Assembly (NCBI GenBank): GCA_015490805.1
Contig: WFXC01000012.1
Location: 26,519 to 90,518, forward strand
Direction of reading: 5' to 3'
Length of the DNA stretch: 64,000 bases
From: Candidatus Kapaibacterium sp.
GTDB taxonomy: Bacteria; Bacteroidota; Ignavibacteria; Kapaibacteriales; WFXC01
In this document: piece after piece, positions 8,363 to 17,358 of the stretch
Layout of the letters: each line of letters starts with the position of its first letter
How positions within the stretch are numbered: the stretch's first letter is position 1
Made by a program: the position numbers and the translations under genes
Notes under the pieces: model-generated
What the model saw: only the letters and a program-made list of their open reading frames with translations
Databases searched by the model: none
Told to the model about the DNA's origin: nothing

Positions 8363-8992
8363 ATGGGAAATATCACGGTCGTCAATCACGCGCTCATCCA
8401 GCGAGATCTGTCCATTGTACGAGATAAAAACACTCCGCTGCCATCGTTTCGTGCAGCGCTCCACCGAATCGCCGTGGGATTGGTGTACGAGGCAACCCGC
8501 AACCTGCTGCTGGAAGAAACACCAATCGAAACACCGCTGGAACCAACCACAGGATATCGAGTAGCGAATCGGATCGTTTTTGTGCCCATTCTTCGGGCAG
8601 GACTCAGCTTTTTAAATGCCGCCCTGAGTGTCGTTCCGGAAGCCACGGTCGGTTTTATTGGCATTCGGCGGGATGAACAGACCTTAGAGCCGCACGAATA
8701 CCACTACCACGTTCCACCAGCGGAGAATGAGCATACAGTGGCGATTATTTTAGATCCGATGATTGCAACTGGTGGCAGTATGGTCGCAGCCCTTAATCGC
8801 CTCAGTATCGATGGATATCAGCACTGTGCCGTTGTGGCTTTAATTGCAGCGCCAGAAGGAATTGAAAAAGTCCACTCGTACTATCCAACCGTACCCATTT
8901 TCTTAGCTGCCTTAGACCGGCAACTCAATGATGCTGGCTATATCCTGCCGGGTTTAGGAGACGCAGGCGACCGTTTTTGTGCTACGACATAA
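8363..8992 (+). CDS. upp: Uracil phosphoribosyltransferase
   Basis: 209-residue salvage enzyme that makes UMP from uracil and PRPP. The PRPP loop DPMIATGGSM and the uracil-binding tail YILPGLGDAGDRF are both intact, with VFVPILRAGLSF in the middle. Normal length. It is separated from the TatD/OMP gene by about 100 bp on the same strand. Its last 11 bp overlap the convergent cbpM-like gene. Confidence 0.95.
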   Translation: MGNITVVNHALIQRDLSIVRDKNTPLPSFRAALHRIAVGLVYEATRNLLLEETPIETPLEPTTGYRVANRIVFVPILRAGLSFLNAALSVVPEATVGFIGIRRDEQTLEPHEYHYHVPPAENEHTVAIILDPMIATGGSMVAALNRLSIDGYQHCAVVALIAAPEGIEKVHSYYPTVPIFLAALDRQLNDAGYILPGLGDAGDRFCATT

Positions 8993-9365
8993 ACGACTGC
9001 TTGTCACCGGGGATCTCTAAGATAATCACTTGCTGGAGGTTTCGAAGGCGCTCTTCGTACTGCGCTCGCAACTGCTCTATCTGCTGGCGATGATCTTCCT
9101 CTCGCTCTGCGAGAATCTGGGACAATCGCAGCAATTGTCGCCGCATCCGCAGGATAATCTCAATACCGGGAAGATTGACTTCCAGATCCTCCATCAAACG
9201 TCGAGCACGGCGAATTTCTTCCAGCCAGATGCCTTCAATATACCGCCGTCCCTGTTGCTCCACTATTGGTATCAGCTCGACCTGAAGGAGAAATTCGATC
9301 AGCTCCTGTTCCACTTTGCACGCAGCAGCCGCTTCCTCAATGGTTATCAAAACCGCCCTCTCCAT
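8982..9365 (-). CDS. CbpM-like / MerR-like modulator of the CbpA co-chaperone
   Basis: 127 residues. The N-terminal helix-turn-helix-like segment (TIEEAAAACKVEQELIEFLL) with a wing (EQQGRRYIEG) is followed by a long helix of charged residues. This is the layout of CbpM, the small protein that binds the J-domain of CbpA and regulates it. It follows the CbpA gene by 6 bp on the same strand, the usual operon order, which supports CbpM rather than a free MerR transcription factor. The 3' end overlaps upp. Confidence 0.8.
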   Translation of the reverse strand: MERAVLITIEEAAAACKVEQELIEFLLQVELIPIVEQQGRRYIEGIWLEEIRRARRLMEDLEVNLPGIEIILRMRRQLLRLSQILAEREEDHRQQIEQLRAQYEERLRNLQQVIILEIPGDKQSFMS

Positions 9366-9371
9366 CGCTCC

Positions 9372-10325
9372 TTATCCCTTCGTCCTGTGCAACTGAGCCA
9401 GTTGCTCGAAAAGCTGCCGTTCCTCATCTGTCAACCTGGTTGGAATCTGCACATTGATCTTAACGTACAGATCTCCTCGCTGCTTTGGTGAACGATATTT
9501 CGGCATTCCCAGTTTGCGGAGTTTCAAGGTTGTGCCCGGCTGCGTCCCCGGTGGCACTTTTAATTTGACCTTTTTACCATCCAAAGTCGTTAACATCACC
9601 TCTCCGCCCAGAACCGCAGTGTAAAGATCCACCGTTACTTCCGTGTAAAGATCATCTCCCTGACGGCGGAACCGTTCGTGTGGAAGGATTTTCACGGTGA
9701 TATAAAGATCTCCCCGTGGACCACCTTGATATCCCGGCGCCCCCTTACCTGAAATTTTGAGCTGCTGTCCATCCTGAATGCCCGGACGAATCTTAATCCG
9801 AATCTTTTCGCCCTGGACAGCAATAGTCCGTTCTGTGCCGTGAAATGCTTCTTCCAGCGTAATGGTAATGGTCGCCTGATAATCCTCCCCTTTCCTTGGA
9901 CGTGCTTTTCGCCGGGGTCCGCCACCAAAGAGATATTCAAAAAAGTCCGAAAAGCGGAAATCCTCGCCAAACAGATCACCCAGGTCTTCCGCTGAGGTCG
10001 TATAAACTCGATAGCCTCCACCACCCTGCTGTGCGCCAGCTGTCTGGCGGAGAAACTCTTCCCAACTGATGCCTCCACCAGCACCACCTGTCTGCTGGTA
10101 TTGCTTCCAGTAAGCACCAAACTGGTCATACTTTTTGCGCTTTTCCGGATCGCTCAATACCTCGTATGCCTCGCTGATCTCCTTGAATTTCTCCTCTGCT
10201 TCCTTATCACCGGGACGCACATCAGGATGATACTTCCGGGCTAATCGCCGGTATGCCTTTTTGATTTCCTCCTGCGTCGCATCCCTGCTAACCCCCAGAA
10301 TTTTGTAGTAATCCTTATACTCCAT
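9372..10325 (-). CDS. cbpA: DnaJ-class co-chaperone CbpA (curved-DNA-binding protein type)
   Basis: 317 residues. The J-domain (about 1-70) has the HPD motif in [11 protein letters not shown] Gly-rich linker with [17 protein letters not shown] comes next, then two C-terminal substrate-binding beta domains ([35 protein letters not shown]). The zinc-finger Cys repeats of true DnaJ are absent, as expected for CbpA. It would stimulate DnaK ATPase activity and bind unfolded clients. In operon with the CbpM-like gene. Confidence 0.93.
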   Translation of the reverse strand: MEYKDYYKILGVSRDATQEEIKKAYRRLARKYHPDVRPGDKEAEEKFKEISEAYEVLSDPEKRKKYDQFGAYWKQYQQTGGAGGGISWEEFLRQTAGAQQGGGGYRVYTTSAEDLGDLFGEDFRFSDFFEYLFGGGPRRKARPRKGEDYQATITITLEEAFHGTERTIAVQGEKIRIKIRPGIQDGQQLKISGKGAPGYQGGPRGDLYITVKILPHERFRRQGDDLYTEVTVDLYTAVLGGEVMLTTLDGKKVKLKVPPGTQPGTTLKLRKLGMPKYRSPKQRGDLYVKINVQIPTRLTDEERQLFEQLAQLHRTKG

Positions 10326-10446
10326 CTGCTCTCTCCAGACTTCACTGTCCTACAAAATTCGTTAAGACGAGCATTACCCCCGTTAGTTTGTGCTCCTTGT
10401 GCACTGGATCGTTGTAACATTCGTTAAATAGAGTTCCACAACAAGC

Positions 10447-10520
10447 GGTGGGCGTAGCTCAGTTGGTAGAGCGCCAGATTGTGGCTCTGGTGGTCGCGGG
10501 TTCAAGTCCCGTCGCCCACC
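10447..10520 (+). tRNA. tRNA-His (anticodon GTG)
   Basis: Full cloverleaf. The acceptor is GTGGGCG/CGCCCAC, with an extra 5' G (position -1, base 10447) opposite discriminator C, the hallmark of tRNA-His. The D-arm is TAGCTCAGTTGGTAGAGC, the anticodon arm CCAGA-TTGTGGC-TCTGG has anticodon GTG at 10481-10483, and the T-arm contains GGTTCAAGTCC. The 3' CCA is not encoded. It ends 6 bp before the stop of the convergent FTR1 gene. Confidence 0.96.
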
Positions 10521-10526
10521 CTCTAA

Positions 10527-12482
10527 TTATCCTTCCACGGTCGCAACGGAGCGACGAGTTGCCAGCTTCCAGAGAAGGAATGTTACCAGAGCAATTCCTC
10601 CCTGAGCGGCCATTGTTTCAACAGTGGCAAAGATTCCCAGCAGAGGAATATCCATAACTCCAGGAATTGGAAGCACTGAGATATAACCTGCTTCTTGGAG
10701 TGCGTGAATTCCTTTACCTGCCAAGACCATTGCCAATATGACCATAGTAACGGATGAAAGCTGGAACAGCCGGCGGAATGGTATACGTTGCGAAATACGT
10801 TGCAACACCCACGCTGTTATTCCCAGAGCAATAGCGGAAGTTGTTAATCCTGCTAAGATTCCATTCTGAGCTGCTTGTGTTCCCTCAAGATTGAGAGCGG
10901 AAAGAAAAATCACCGTTTCTGCTGCTTCCCGAAACACAGCAACAAAAACCAAGATGAACAAGCCAACAGCATTCTTTTGAGATACTAAGGTCGGCAGACG
11001 CTTCTGCACAAATTGCTGCCACCCAGCGGCAGTTGAAGATTGGTGCAACCAAAAACCAACATAGATTAGAATGACAACTGCTACCAAAGCCCCAACCCCT
11101 TCAAGCAACTCACGATCTCGTGCTCCCATCTGGATAAGAGCATCGGCAAAAAACCACAATACGACACCAATACTCAAAGCAGAAAGCCAGCCAGCGTGGA
11201 CAAAAGAGCGAAGGTGATGGGCATCTAATCGGCGGAGTACGCTTAAAATCACAATAATAATTAGCAATGCCTCCAAACCCTCGCGGAAAATAATAGCAGT
11301 TGCCATCCAGAAGGTAAATCCAAAAGTAAATATTTGTTCTGCAAACACTTCACGAGCTTCCCGAAGTGCAGCCCGAATATCCGAAAGAAGTACTAATGCT
11401 TCCTCACTATCTTCCTGCTCCAAGGCTGTCCGGAGGGACAACATACTGCGTTCGATGCGGCTCCCAAGACCTGGAGCCTGGACCTGCAAAAATTGCTCTA
11501 ACGGTTCAATCATCTCCAGGTAAACGGTTAATACCTTCTGGGATGCAACTGCATACTGCTGACGATGTACTTGCTCTATTATGTGTTCAAGAGCTCTTTC
11601 GGCCGCATTTAGGTACGCCTCAGGTGTATTCGCTGGTTCAAAAGTGCGGACTGCTGCTAACAGTTCTCGAGATCCTCTCCGTTCCTTCGGGAAATGAGTA
11701 CTCAGCCATTGCAAAAGTGTCCGATCATCGCTTCGACTGATGAAGGCCAACCGTGTCAAGATTGAATCTTGAATGTACCGTGGTAGACGAGTCTTCTGAG
11801 GATCATAGGGTAAGGCTTTGACAAAAAACGCCAGTGCCCATAACTGCTCTTCCGAAAGCTGCGAAAATGCCGGCATTGCCGTACCCTCCACTCCCAAACG
11901 AACAGTATTGTAGACAGAAAGTGGAGAACTCAAAAGCTGAAATAAAGAATCTGTGAGATCACTCGGTGGAGGCTGAAGCGCTACGCCTGCTGGACCATCT
12001 CCATATCCCTGATCCCCATGGCAACTTTGGCAGTACCGCTGATACAGACTCTTCCCTTTCTGTAACGATGGCCAACGAACAGGTGCTACTTGCAAAAGCT
12101 TAGCCTCAAAAAAGCTATTCCGAATCCTGGTAGTAATTGCCAGTATGCTGTCATGCGGAGCTTTTGCCCCTATCATTTTTTCCAGATCTTCTAACTGTCC
12201 ACGAATATCATCAAACAGCGAGGGCGGTACTGCTACCCGCAATGAATCCCAAAGACCTAACAGCCGCTTGGAAAACTCTTGCATTTCTGCATACTCAAAC
12301 GTATCCACCACTGCTCCCTGCGCCACTGCCCGAGGATAATCTCGCCCAATATAATCGAGAAGGTTGGCAACTACCGAAATTTCAGATGGCGCCGCTATCA
12401 GCACGCCAGCACAAAGCGTGCTATACCATACAGACAAGATTATCTGCCAAAAGTGCCGGTATGCTGCTGTTGGAGATTCCAC
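10527..12482 (-). CDS. Cytochrome c / FTR1-family high-affinity iron permease
   Basis: 651 residues. A signal peptide is followed by a helical periplasmic domain, a c-type heme domain (RYCQSCHGDQGYGDGPAG, CxxCH near residue 155), a second helical periplasmic region and a C-terminal membrane domain of about seven helices. The membrane part has two iron-binding R-E-x-x-E motifs, REGLEALL near residue 405 and REAAETV near residue 520. FTR1/EfeU proteins import iron, and the fused cytochrome would serve the iron redox step. The start is a GTG with only a weak ribosome site, but no better start lies nearby. A perfect 14-bp palindrome lies 46 bp upstream and could be an operator. Confidence 0.9.
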   Translation of the reverse strand: MESPTAAYRHFWQIILSVWYSTLCAGVLIAAPSEISVVANLLDYIGRDYPRAVAQGAVVDTFEYAEMQEFSKRLLGLWDSLRVAVPPSLFDDIRGQLEDLEKMIGAKAPHDSILAITTRIRNSFFEAKLLQVAPVRWPSLQKGKSLYQRYCQSCHGDQGYGDGPAGVALQPPPSDLTDSLFQLLSSPLSVYNTVRLGVEGTAMPAFSQLSEEQLWALAFFVKALPYDPQKTRLPRYIQDSILTRLAFISRSDDRTLLQWLSTHFPKERRGSRELLAAVRTFEPANTPEAYLNAAERALEHIIEQVHRQQYAVASQKVLTVYLEMIEPLEQFLQVQAPGLGSRIERSMLSLRTALEQEDSEEALVLLSDIRAALREAREVFAEQIFTFGFTFWMATAIIFREGLEALLIIIVILSVLRRLDAHHLRSFVHAGWLSALSIGVVLWFFADALIQMGARDRELLEGVGALVAVVILIYVGFWLHQSSTAAGWQQFVQKRLPTLVSQKNAVGLFILVFVAVFREAAETVIFLSALNLEGTQAAQNGILAGLTTSAIALGITAWVLQRISQRIPFRRLFQLSSVTMVILAMVLAGKGIHALQEAGYISVLPIPGVMDIPLLGIFATVETMAAQGGIALVTFLLWKLATRRSVATVEG

Positions 12483-12527
12483 GTCCGCACAAACGTTATT
12501 TAGACAAAGTTCAATTAAGCAGAGAAT

Positions 12528-12541
12528 GAGAAACGTTTCTC
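12528..12541. promoter_or_regulatory. Perfect palindrome GAGAAACGTTTCTC, candidate operator
   Basis: A 14-bp perfect inverted repeat in the divergent gap between the iron permease and flagellin, 46 bp upstream of the permease start. It does not match the Fur or IdeR consensus. A regulator-binding role is inference. Confidence 0.35.
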
Positions 12542-12620
12542 TATGCTAAATATTTCGTGCTGTTGCCTTGCAACAATGAACAATGTCCAGGTATGAGCAC
12601 CGAACAGGCCCTCTACTGGT

Positions 12621-12647
12621 TAAAGATCCCGACAAACCAGACGATAT
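12621..12647 (+). promoter_or_regulatory. Sigma-28 (FliA)-type promoter of the flagellin gene
   Basis: TAAAGATC, an 11-nt spacer, then GACGATAT. The flagellar sigma-28 consensus is TAAAGTTT-N11-GCCGATAA, so the spacing is exact and most positions agree. It lies 77 nt before the flagellin ATG, which leaves an untranslated leader of roughly 70 nt containing the ribosome site GGAGGTAACC. Confidence 0.75.
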
Positions 12648-12723
12648 TTGCAAATGAACGGACTTCAGGATGAAGCACAGGACAAGGACTGTCAGTGTGG
12701 AACGAGTTACACGGAGGTAACCG

Positions 12724-13641
12724 ATGCCATTAGCAATTTTTGGTGGCGGACGGATCCGCACAAACACGCCGGCAGAAAACGCATACAATGCGCTGCAGGC
12801 TGCTAATTCCGACATCGCGCTGCGCCAGCTTCGCCTTTCAACGGGTAAGCGGATCAACTCTCCCGCTGACGACGTTGCGGGATACATCACATCCCGTGCG
12901 TTGTTGTCTCGCGTAGGATCCCTGCGGTCAGCCCTCAATGCGGTGGGAGACGCGAAAAACGTAACCGGTATCGCGATGGACGGGCTGGACAACATCGCCT
13001 CTCTGATTACGAAAATCAAAGAAGCAACCTCAGCAGCCGCATCAGGCGCTCTGGGCACGGATGAGAAAGTATCGCTGGCACAAGCAGCCTACCGATTAGC
13101 AGAGCAAATTCAAACAGTGGTAAACTCAACGGTCTTTGGTGGCAAAGAATTATTAGCCAATACCTTCTCCGGCGACTTCGTCATCGGATTCCGAGCGGAT
13201 AATTCATTGATCACCTTAGGTATTGACCTGACGACTGCTAACAGCTTTGTGGTAAATGTCAATGTGCAAGGGAACCCAGATTTTGCAGGTGTAGCTGGCT
13301 TAGACCTTACGTCTTTAAATGCAGTTTCCTCAACTGATCTAGGAATTTTCAGTTCTACTCAGATCGCCACAACGTTGGCGAGCTTAGCATCTGCCTTAGA
13401 TAACATCAACACAATGGCGTCATTCTTGGGTGGGATTACCAATCGCCTGCAATCTCAGGAAGTTGCATTGCAGTCGCAAATTACCAACTACAATGCAGCG
13501 ATTTCCCGAATTGAAGATGCGGATGTTGCACTGGAGCAACTGGAATTGATCAAAGCGCAATTCCTCCAGCAAAGCTCGGTCATCTCCCTGGCACAAGCCA
13601 ATCAATTTCCGCAGGTCTTCCTGCAGCTTCTGACGGGCTAA
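12724..13641 (+). CDS. fliC: Flagellin
   Basis: 305 residues, the short D0-D1 form with little variable domain. The N-terminal D0/D1 region contains ALQAANSDIALRQLRLSTGK and RINSPADDVAGYI. The C-terminal D1/D0 has SRIEDADVALEQLELIKAQF and ends in ANQFPQVFLQLLTG, typical of flagellar filament subunits exported by the flagellar type III apparatus. A strong ribosome site (GGAGG) precedes the ATG. No other flagellar gene lies in the window. The gene has its own sigma-28-type promoter and terminator, so it is a stand-alone late flagellar unit. It could alternatively be a second flagellin copy. Confidence 0.93.
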   Translation: MPLAIFGGGRIRTNTPAENAYNALQAANSDIALRQLRLSTGKRINSPADDVAGYITSRALLSRVGSLRSALNAVGDAKNVTGIAMDGLDNIASLITKIKEATSAAASGALGTDEKVSLAQAAYRLAEQIQTVVNSTVFGGKELLANTFSGDFVIGFRADNSLITLGIDLTTANSFVVNVNVQGNPDFAGVAGLDLTSLNAVSSTDLGIFSSTQIATTLASLASALDNINTMASFLGGITNRLQSQEVALQSQITNYNAAISRIEDADVALEQLELIKAQFLQQSSVISLAQANQFPQVFLQLLTG

Positions 13642-13681
13642 TAATCGCCTCGAGATCGCAACATATCCATCAGATCTTCCC

Positions 13682-13707
13682 GGCGGTGGCAACGCCACCG
13701 CCTTTTT
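13682..13707 (+). terminator. Rho-independent terminator after flagellin
   Basis: GGCGGTGGC, loop AAC, GCCACCGCC, then TTTTT. A perfect 9-bp GC-rich stem about 40 bp after the flagellin stop. Confidence 0.9.
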
Positions 13708-13808
13708 GATTTCTCCCTATTCTTGCAATTTTTCCACCCATCTGCTGTCACTACAACTAAGGGGAAATCTACTCCTTTCTGCAGCACTGAGAACTCAACG
13801 TTGCCACG

Positions 13809-15296
13809 CTACACCCGCAGGAAATCCAATGCGATTTTGAAGAAAGCACCAAGGACATAATTGCGGAGTCGGAATCGATTATCCGTAAACCACGCAATCT
13901 CCATCCCGAACGCCACAGGATATCCGGTAAAATTCACTCCCATTAAGGCAAAAGTGTAAGCAGGATAGCCGAAGTACAGATCCTGACGCTGGAGACTGGT
14001 TCCGATCCCCAATCGAAAGACATCACTGAATTCCAGCTCGACTGCAATGTCGTGATAGGCGTTGTGCAGGAAACTCTGAAGCTGCGGAGCATACATCTTT
14101 CGATAGGTATAGGTAATTCCCACGCGATCGGAACTTTCTACAACGCCGAAAGCATCCCGCACAAAGCCGAAACGGTAAAACAATCCGGCTGACACACCAA
14201 GCTGCCCGTATTCCTGTTGGGCATTATCGTGGTATAAATATGCCGGATGCAGCCCAAGTTCCAGCGAAAAACGGGGTTCCAGGCGAGCATAAATTTGTGC
14301 TTCTTTTTCCCGAATCCACTGCAGCTTTTCGGCGATCTCCCGCCGCTGCTGATTGAGTTGTTCCAACTGTCGCTGGATTTCTTCTCGCTGCTGCTCCAAC
14401 TCCGCCCGGAGTCTGCTGCCTTCCTGCAAAAGATACTGGCTCTCATACTTCTGCCGTTCAAACGCCGCTTTTGCCCGTTCCAGCTGACGACGCTGTTGCT
14501 CCAACTGCTGCCGTTCCCGACGCAACTGCTCCCGATCTCGTTCCAGCATTTCCCGCTCTTTCTGAAGCTGCTGAAACTGTCGCTCGTACTCGGTTAACCC
14601 TTCAACGACGATACCGTGGGTGTAATACCGGATCCCACGGCGGCGCAGCACCGGGATCACAGCACTGATCTTTGTTGCTCTTTGTCCAGTCTGCTGCAGT
14701 TTAATCCACCCCTCGTTGCTCCGCATAAGCTTGTACCCTGTCACCACGCCAACCACCTGCCCTTTTCCATTAATCAACGGTCCCCCACTATTTCCTTCAT
14801 CGGCTGCCACGTCGTGTTGGAGCAGCGTGGGATTTTCCTGCAGCGAAATTTTAGAAATAATGCCTTTGCTCTGATTCCACCAGTCTCCATTGGGATGCCC
14901 AATAGCAACTACTTCTTCCCCAACAACTGCTCCCTGTGGTTTCAGTGGCAAGTACGGTGTTGCTCTGGAAGGATTGGTGGTAAGGATCGCAATATCCAGA
15001 TTTGGCTCTTCCAGAACCGGATCAATCGCGATGACCGGTAATCGATCTCCCGACTTCGTAATAACCGTCACATTCCACGGCGTTTGCACATCCGTCTCTA
15101 CAACGTGGTAGTTCGTCAACACCGTCCCCTGCTCGTTAATGAAAAATCCCGTACCGAAACCTCCAGATGTGGACACAATCACAACCGCATCCACACATTT
15201 CTGGTAAATCTTGTCCGCAGCAAAAAACTGCGCCCATCCATTCAACGGTGCAATGAACAATACGACATACCACTGAATCAATATCCACCGCTTCAT
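13809..15296 (-). CDS. Secreted trypsin-like serine protease with coiled coil and C-terminal barrel-like domain
   Basis: About 495 residues from the ATG at 15296, which has GGTGG upstream and gives a clean signal peptide; the frame is open to an ATG at 15347. The S1C/trypsin-type protease domain has the full triad: His in LTNYHVV, Asp in NLDIAIL, Ser in DEGNSGGPLI. No PDZ domain follows. Instead there is a highly charged coiled coil of about 110 residues rich in Glu/Gln/Arg (LQKEREMLERDREQLRRERQ and on). A final region of about 150 residues starting near RFSLELGLHPAYLYHD has the strand pattern of an outer-membrane barrel. The protein is probably envelope-anchored with the protease in the periplasm. 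The order of parts is unusual for HtrA-like enzymes. Confidence 0.82.
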   Translation of the reverse strand: MKRWILIQWYVVLFIAPLNGWAQFFAADKIYQKCVDAVVIVSTSGGFGTGFFINEQGTVLTNYHVVETDVQTPWNVTVITKSGDRLPVIAIDPVLEEPNLDIAILTTNPSRATPYLPLKPQGAVVGEEVVAIGHPNGDWWNQSKGIISKISLQENPTLLQHDVAADEGNSGGPLINGKGQVVGVVTGYKLMRSNEGWIKLQQTGQRATKISAVIPVLRRRGIRYYTHGIVVEGLTEYERQFQQLQKEREMLERDREQLRRERQQLEQQRRQLERAKAAFERQKYESQYLLQEGSRLRAELEQQREEIQRQLEQLNQQRREIAEKLQWIREKEAQIYARLEPRFSLELGLHPAYLYHDNAQQEYGQLGVSAGLFYRFGFVRDAFGVVESSDRVGITYTYRKMYAPQLQSFLHNAYHDIAVELEFSDVFRLGIGTSLQRQDLYFGYPAYTFALMGVNFTGYPVAFGMEIAWFTDNRFRLRNYVLGAFFKIALDFLRV

Positions 15297-15639
15297 CAAC
15301 CACCAAAATCGTTTAACTCTGTGGTGACTACGAAACGAGAAAATCAAAATTCAAGATATGTTGAAATGGTTTTGAGAAGGTTCTTGACTGGTTCCAAGCG
15401 CAAAATACAACAACAACTCAAAATGGAGAAATTCAACATACAGCCGCATTCAGAGGAAGAACAATGCAACACTTTCAGAGCTCAGTACTTAGACATATCA
15501 AGCTGCAACCGATCAAAAGACCCCAACTATTTCTTTCCGCTTTCGTAACTTTGCAGTTTACGTTTGTGAGCGAGGGGCGTGGGTGTGCAGCAAGTGCTGG
15601 ATAATAATGTTGGTGTGTTCCAAAAAATCGAGGTAAATG
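15297..15639. other. Divergent intergenic region between the protease and pepA
   Basis: About 340 bp without a supportable gene. It carries a TAnnTTTG element for pepA at 15546. The protease promoter is not obvious. The AT-rich stretch near 15400-15480 shows no clear hairpin or repeat. Confidence 0.4.
15546..15553 (+). promoter_or_regulatory. Putative -7 element (TAACTTTG) for leucyl aminopeptidase
   Basis: TAACTTTG fits TAnnTTTG, about 87 nt upstream of the pepA start. The -33 region holds only TTTC-like matches. Confidence 0.4.
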
Positions 15640-17130
15640 ATGAACGTACGGGTGAAGCAGGGTGATGGACAGTCGATTAAAGCGGATGCTGTTATTTGCT
15701 TCTGCTGGCACGAAGAGACAGCGTCGCAGTTGGAGAAGCTCCAAACTGTCTTCCCGGAAGCAGCGCTCATAGCCCAGGATCCCGGATTTGTTGGAAAACT
15801 CAAGCAGACAGCAGCAACGTATCTGGAGAAAGGTCTCGCAAAGCAGTTGGTGTGCGTTGGGCTGGGGAAACGGGAAGAGTTTCGCCTGGACAACCTTCGG
15901 AAAGCAGCAGCAACGGCTGCCCGCTACGCTATTAGCTACCAGTACCAGAGCCTGGCAGTGCTTACACCGGACATTGAGGGAGTGGAGCTGGAAGCTATTG
16001 CCCAGGCTATCGTCGAAGGAATATGGTTGGGCAAGTACAAATTTGACCGGTACCTTTCATCCGAAGAAAACAAAGCTCATCAGAAGCTGCAAACGCTGTA
16101 CCTGCTCCACCCTGAGCGCCAGGCTTTGCGCACACTGCGAAAAGGTGTCAACATTGGCAGCATCGCAGCGGAAGCAACGGTGATTGCGCGGGATTTAGCA
16201 AACACGCCCAACAACGATATGTATCCTGAAAAACTGGCGCAGGCGGTCCGGAAAATCTTCCGGCAACTACCGGTCAAAGTCACAGTATTCACCAAAAAGA
16301 AAATCCAGCAACTCAATATGCAGGGGCTGCTGGCAGTAAACAAAGGGAGTGTCCGACCGCCAGTGTTCATTGTGCTGGAATACAAGGGGGGCAAAGCAGC
16401 GAAAAAGCCCATTGTACTGGTCGGCAAGGGGATCACATTCGACACGGGTGGCATTTCCCTCAAGCCATCGCAGAATATGGCACTGATGCGATTGGATATG
16501 CACGGTGCTGCCAGCGTCGTCGGGACGATCTATGCAGCAGCAAAAGCTAAATTACCGCACTCCATCATTGGTCTTATCCCAGCAACGGAGAATATGCCGA
16601 GCGGTTCGGCAACCGTTCCGGGCGATGTGATTGTCTATAACAATGGCTTGAGCGTGGAGATCGACAACACTGATGCCGAAGGACGGCTGATTCTGGCAGA
16701 TGCATTGCTGTATGCCAAACGATACAAACCCCAAGTGGTCATTGATTTAGCAACACTGACCGGTGCCTGTATCGTTGCCTTAGGATATGTCGCTGCTGGA
16801 ATGATGGGGACAGCCGATCAGGTCAAAGAGCAACTGAAAGAAGCAGCGGAATACACCGGCGAATATGTCTGGGAACTTCCCCTGTTCCAGGAATACGACG
16901 AGCAGCTCAAAAGCACCGTCGCTGATATTAAGAACGTCGGCGGGCGAGCAGCCGGTGCCAGCGTTGCTGGCGCATTTCTCAAACGCTTCGTCGGCGATGA
17001 CTATCCGTGGGTGCACCTGGACATCGCGGGAACAGCAATCCACGAACGCCAGGGAGACTACACTCCCGCTGGTGGCACTGGCTATGGCGTCCGCCTGTTG
17101 TTCCAGTGGCTGCAACAGTGGAAACCATAG
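15640..17130 (+). CDS. pepA: Leucyl aminopeptidase (M17)
   Basis: About 496 residues. The cytosolic hexameric exopeptidase uses two metals, and the ligands are present in VGKGITFDTGGISLKP and NTDAEGRLILADAL. The catalytic Lys/Arg sites lie in the same motifs. The C-terminus, PAGGTGYGVRLLFQWL, is typical. Two ATGs adjoin (15637 and 15640); GAGG is better spaced for the second. It is monocistronic, with nadC convergent downstream. Confidence 0.95.
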   Translation: MNVRVKQGDGQSIKADAVICFCWHEETASQLEKLQTVFPEAALIAQDPGFVGKLKQTAATYLEKGLAKQLVCVGLGKREEFRLDNLRKAAATAARYAISYQYQSLAVLTPDIEGVELEAIAQAIVEGIWLGKYKFDRYLSSEENKAHQKLQTLYLLHPERQALRTLRKGVNIGSIAAEATVIARDLANTPNNDMYPEKLAQAVRKIFRQLPVKVTVFTKKKIQQLNMQGLLAVNKGSVRPPVFIVLEYKGGKAAKKPIVLVGKGITFDTGGISLKPSQNMALMRLDMHGAASVVGTIYAAAKAKLPHSIIGLIPATENMPSGSATVPGDVIVYNNGLSVEIDNTDAEGRLILADALLYAKRYKPQVVIDLATLTGACIVALGYVAAGMMGTADQVKEQLKEAAEYTGEYVWELPLFQEYDEQLKSTVADIKNVGGRAAGASVAGAFLKRFVGDDYPWVHLDIAGTAIHERQGDYTPAGGTGYGVRLLFQWLQQWKP

Positions 17131-17358
17131 CAACATTTACTGCTGCTTACCGCTCAGACAGTGTCAAAGAACGGCAATCAGGATCGCAGAAAGTAGTTTG
17201 GAACGTCCTCTTTGTGTGCACGTTATATCACAACGCTGGACCAAAGGCACGCGTTGTCCTATTGCTATCTTGAAACTCGACTTAATGAGCTCTACTGCAT
17301 CCCGCGATACCGTACGTGTGCTATCTTGAGACTGGAATCGCTTGCTAAAAATAGGGGG

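Noticed and set aside
8982..9365. MerR-type transcription regulator
   Set aside because: The short length, long helical tail and position 6 bp after cbpA fit CbpM better than a free regulator.
10448..10657. Plus-strand frame MGVAQLVERQIVALVVAG...
   Set aside because: It is the well-known false frame produced by translating a tRNA gene (here tRNA-His).
17263..17333. Two copies of TGCTATCTTGARACT, 56 bp apart, ending like CRISPR repeats (GAAAC)
   Set aside because: Only 15 bases are shared, there is no third copy and the flanks differ, so this is not a CRISPR array.
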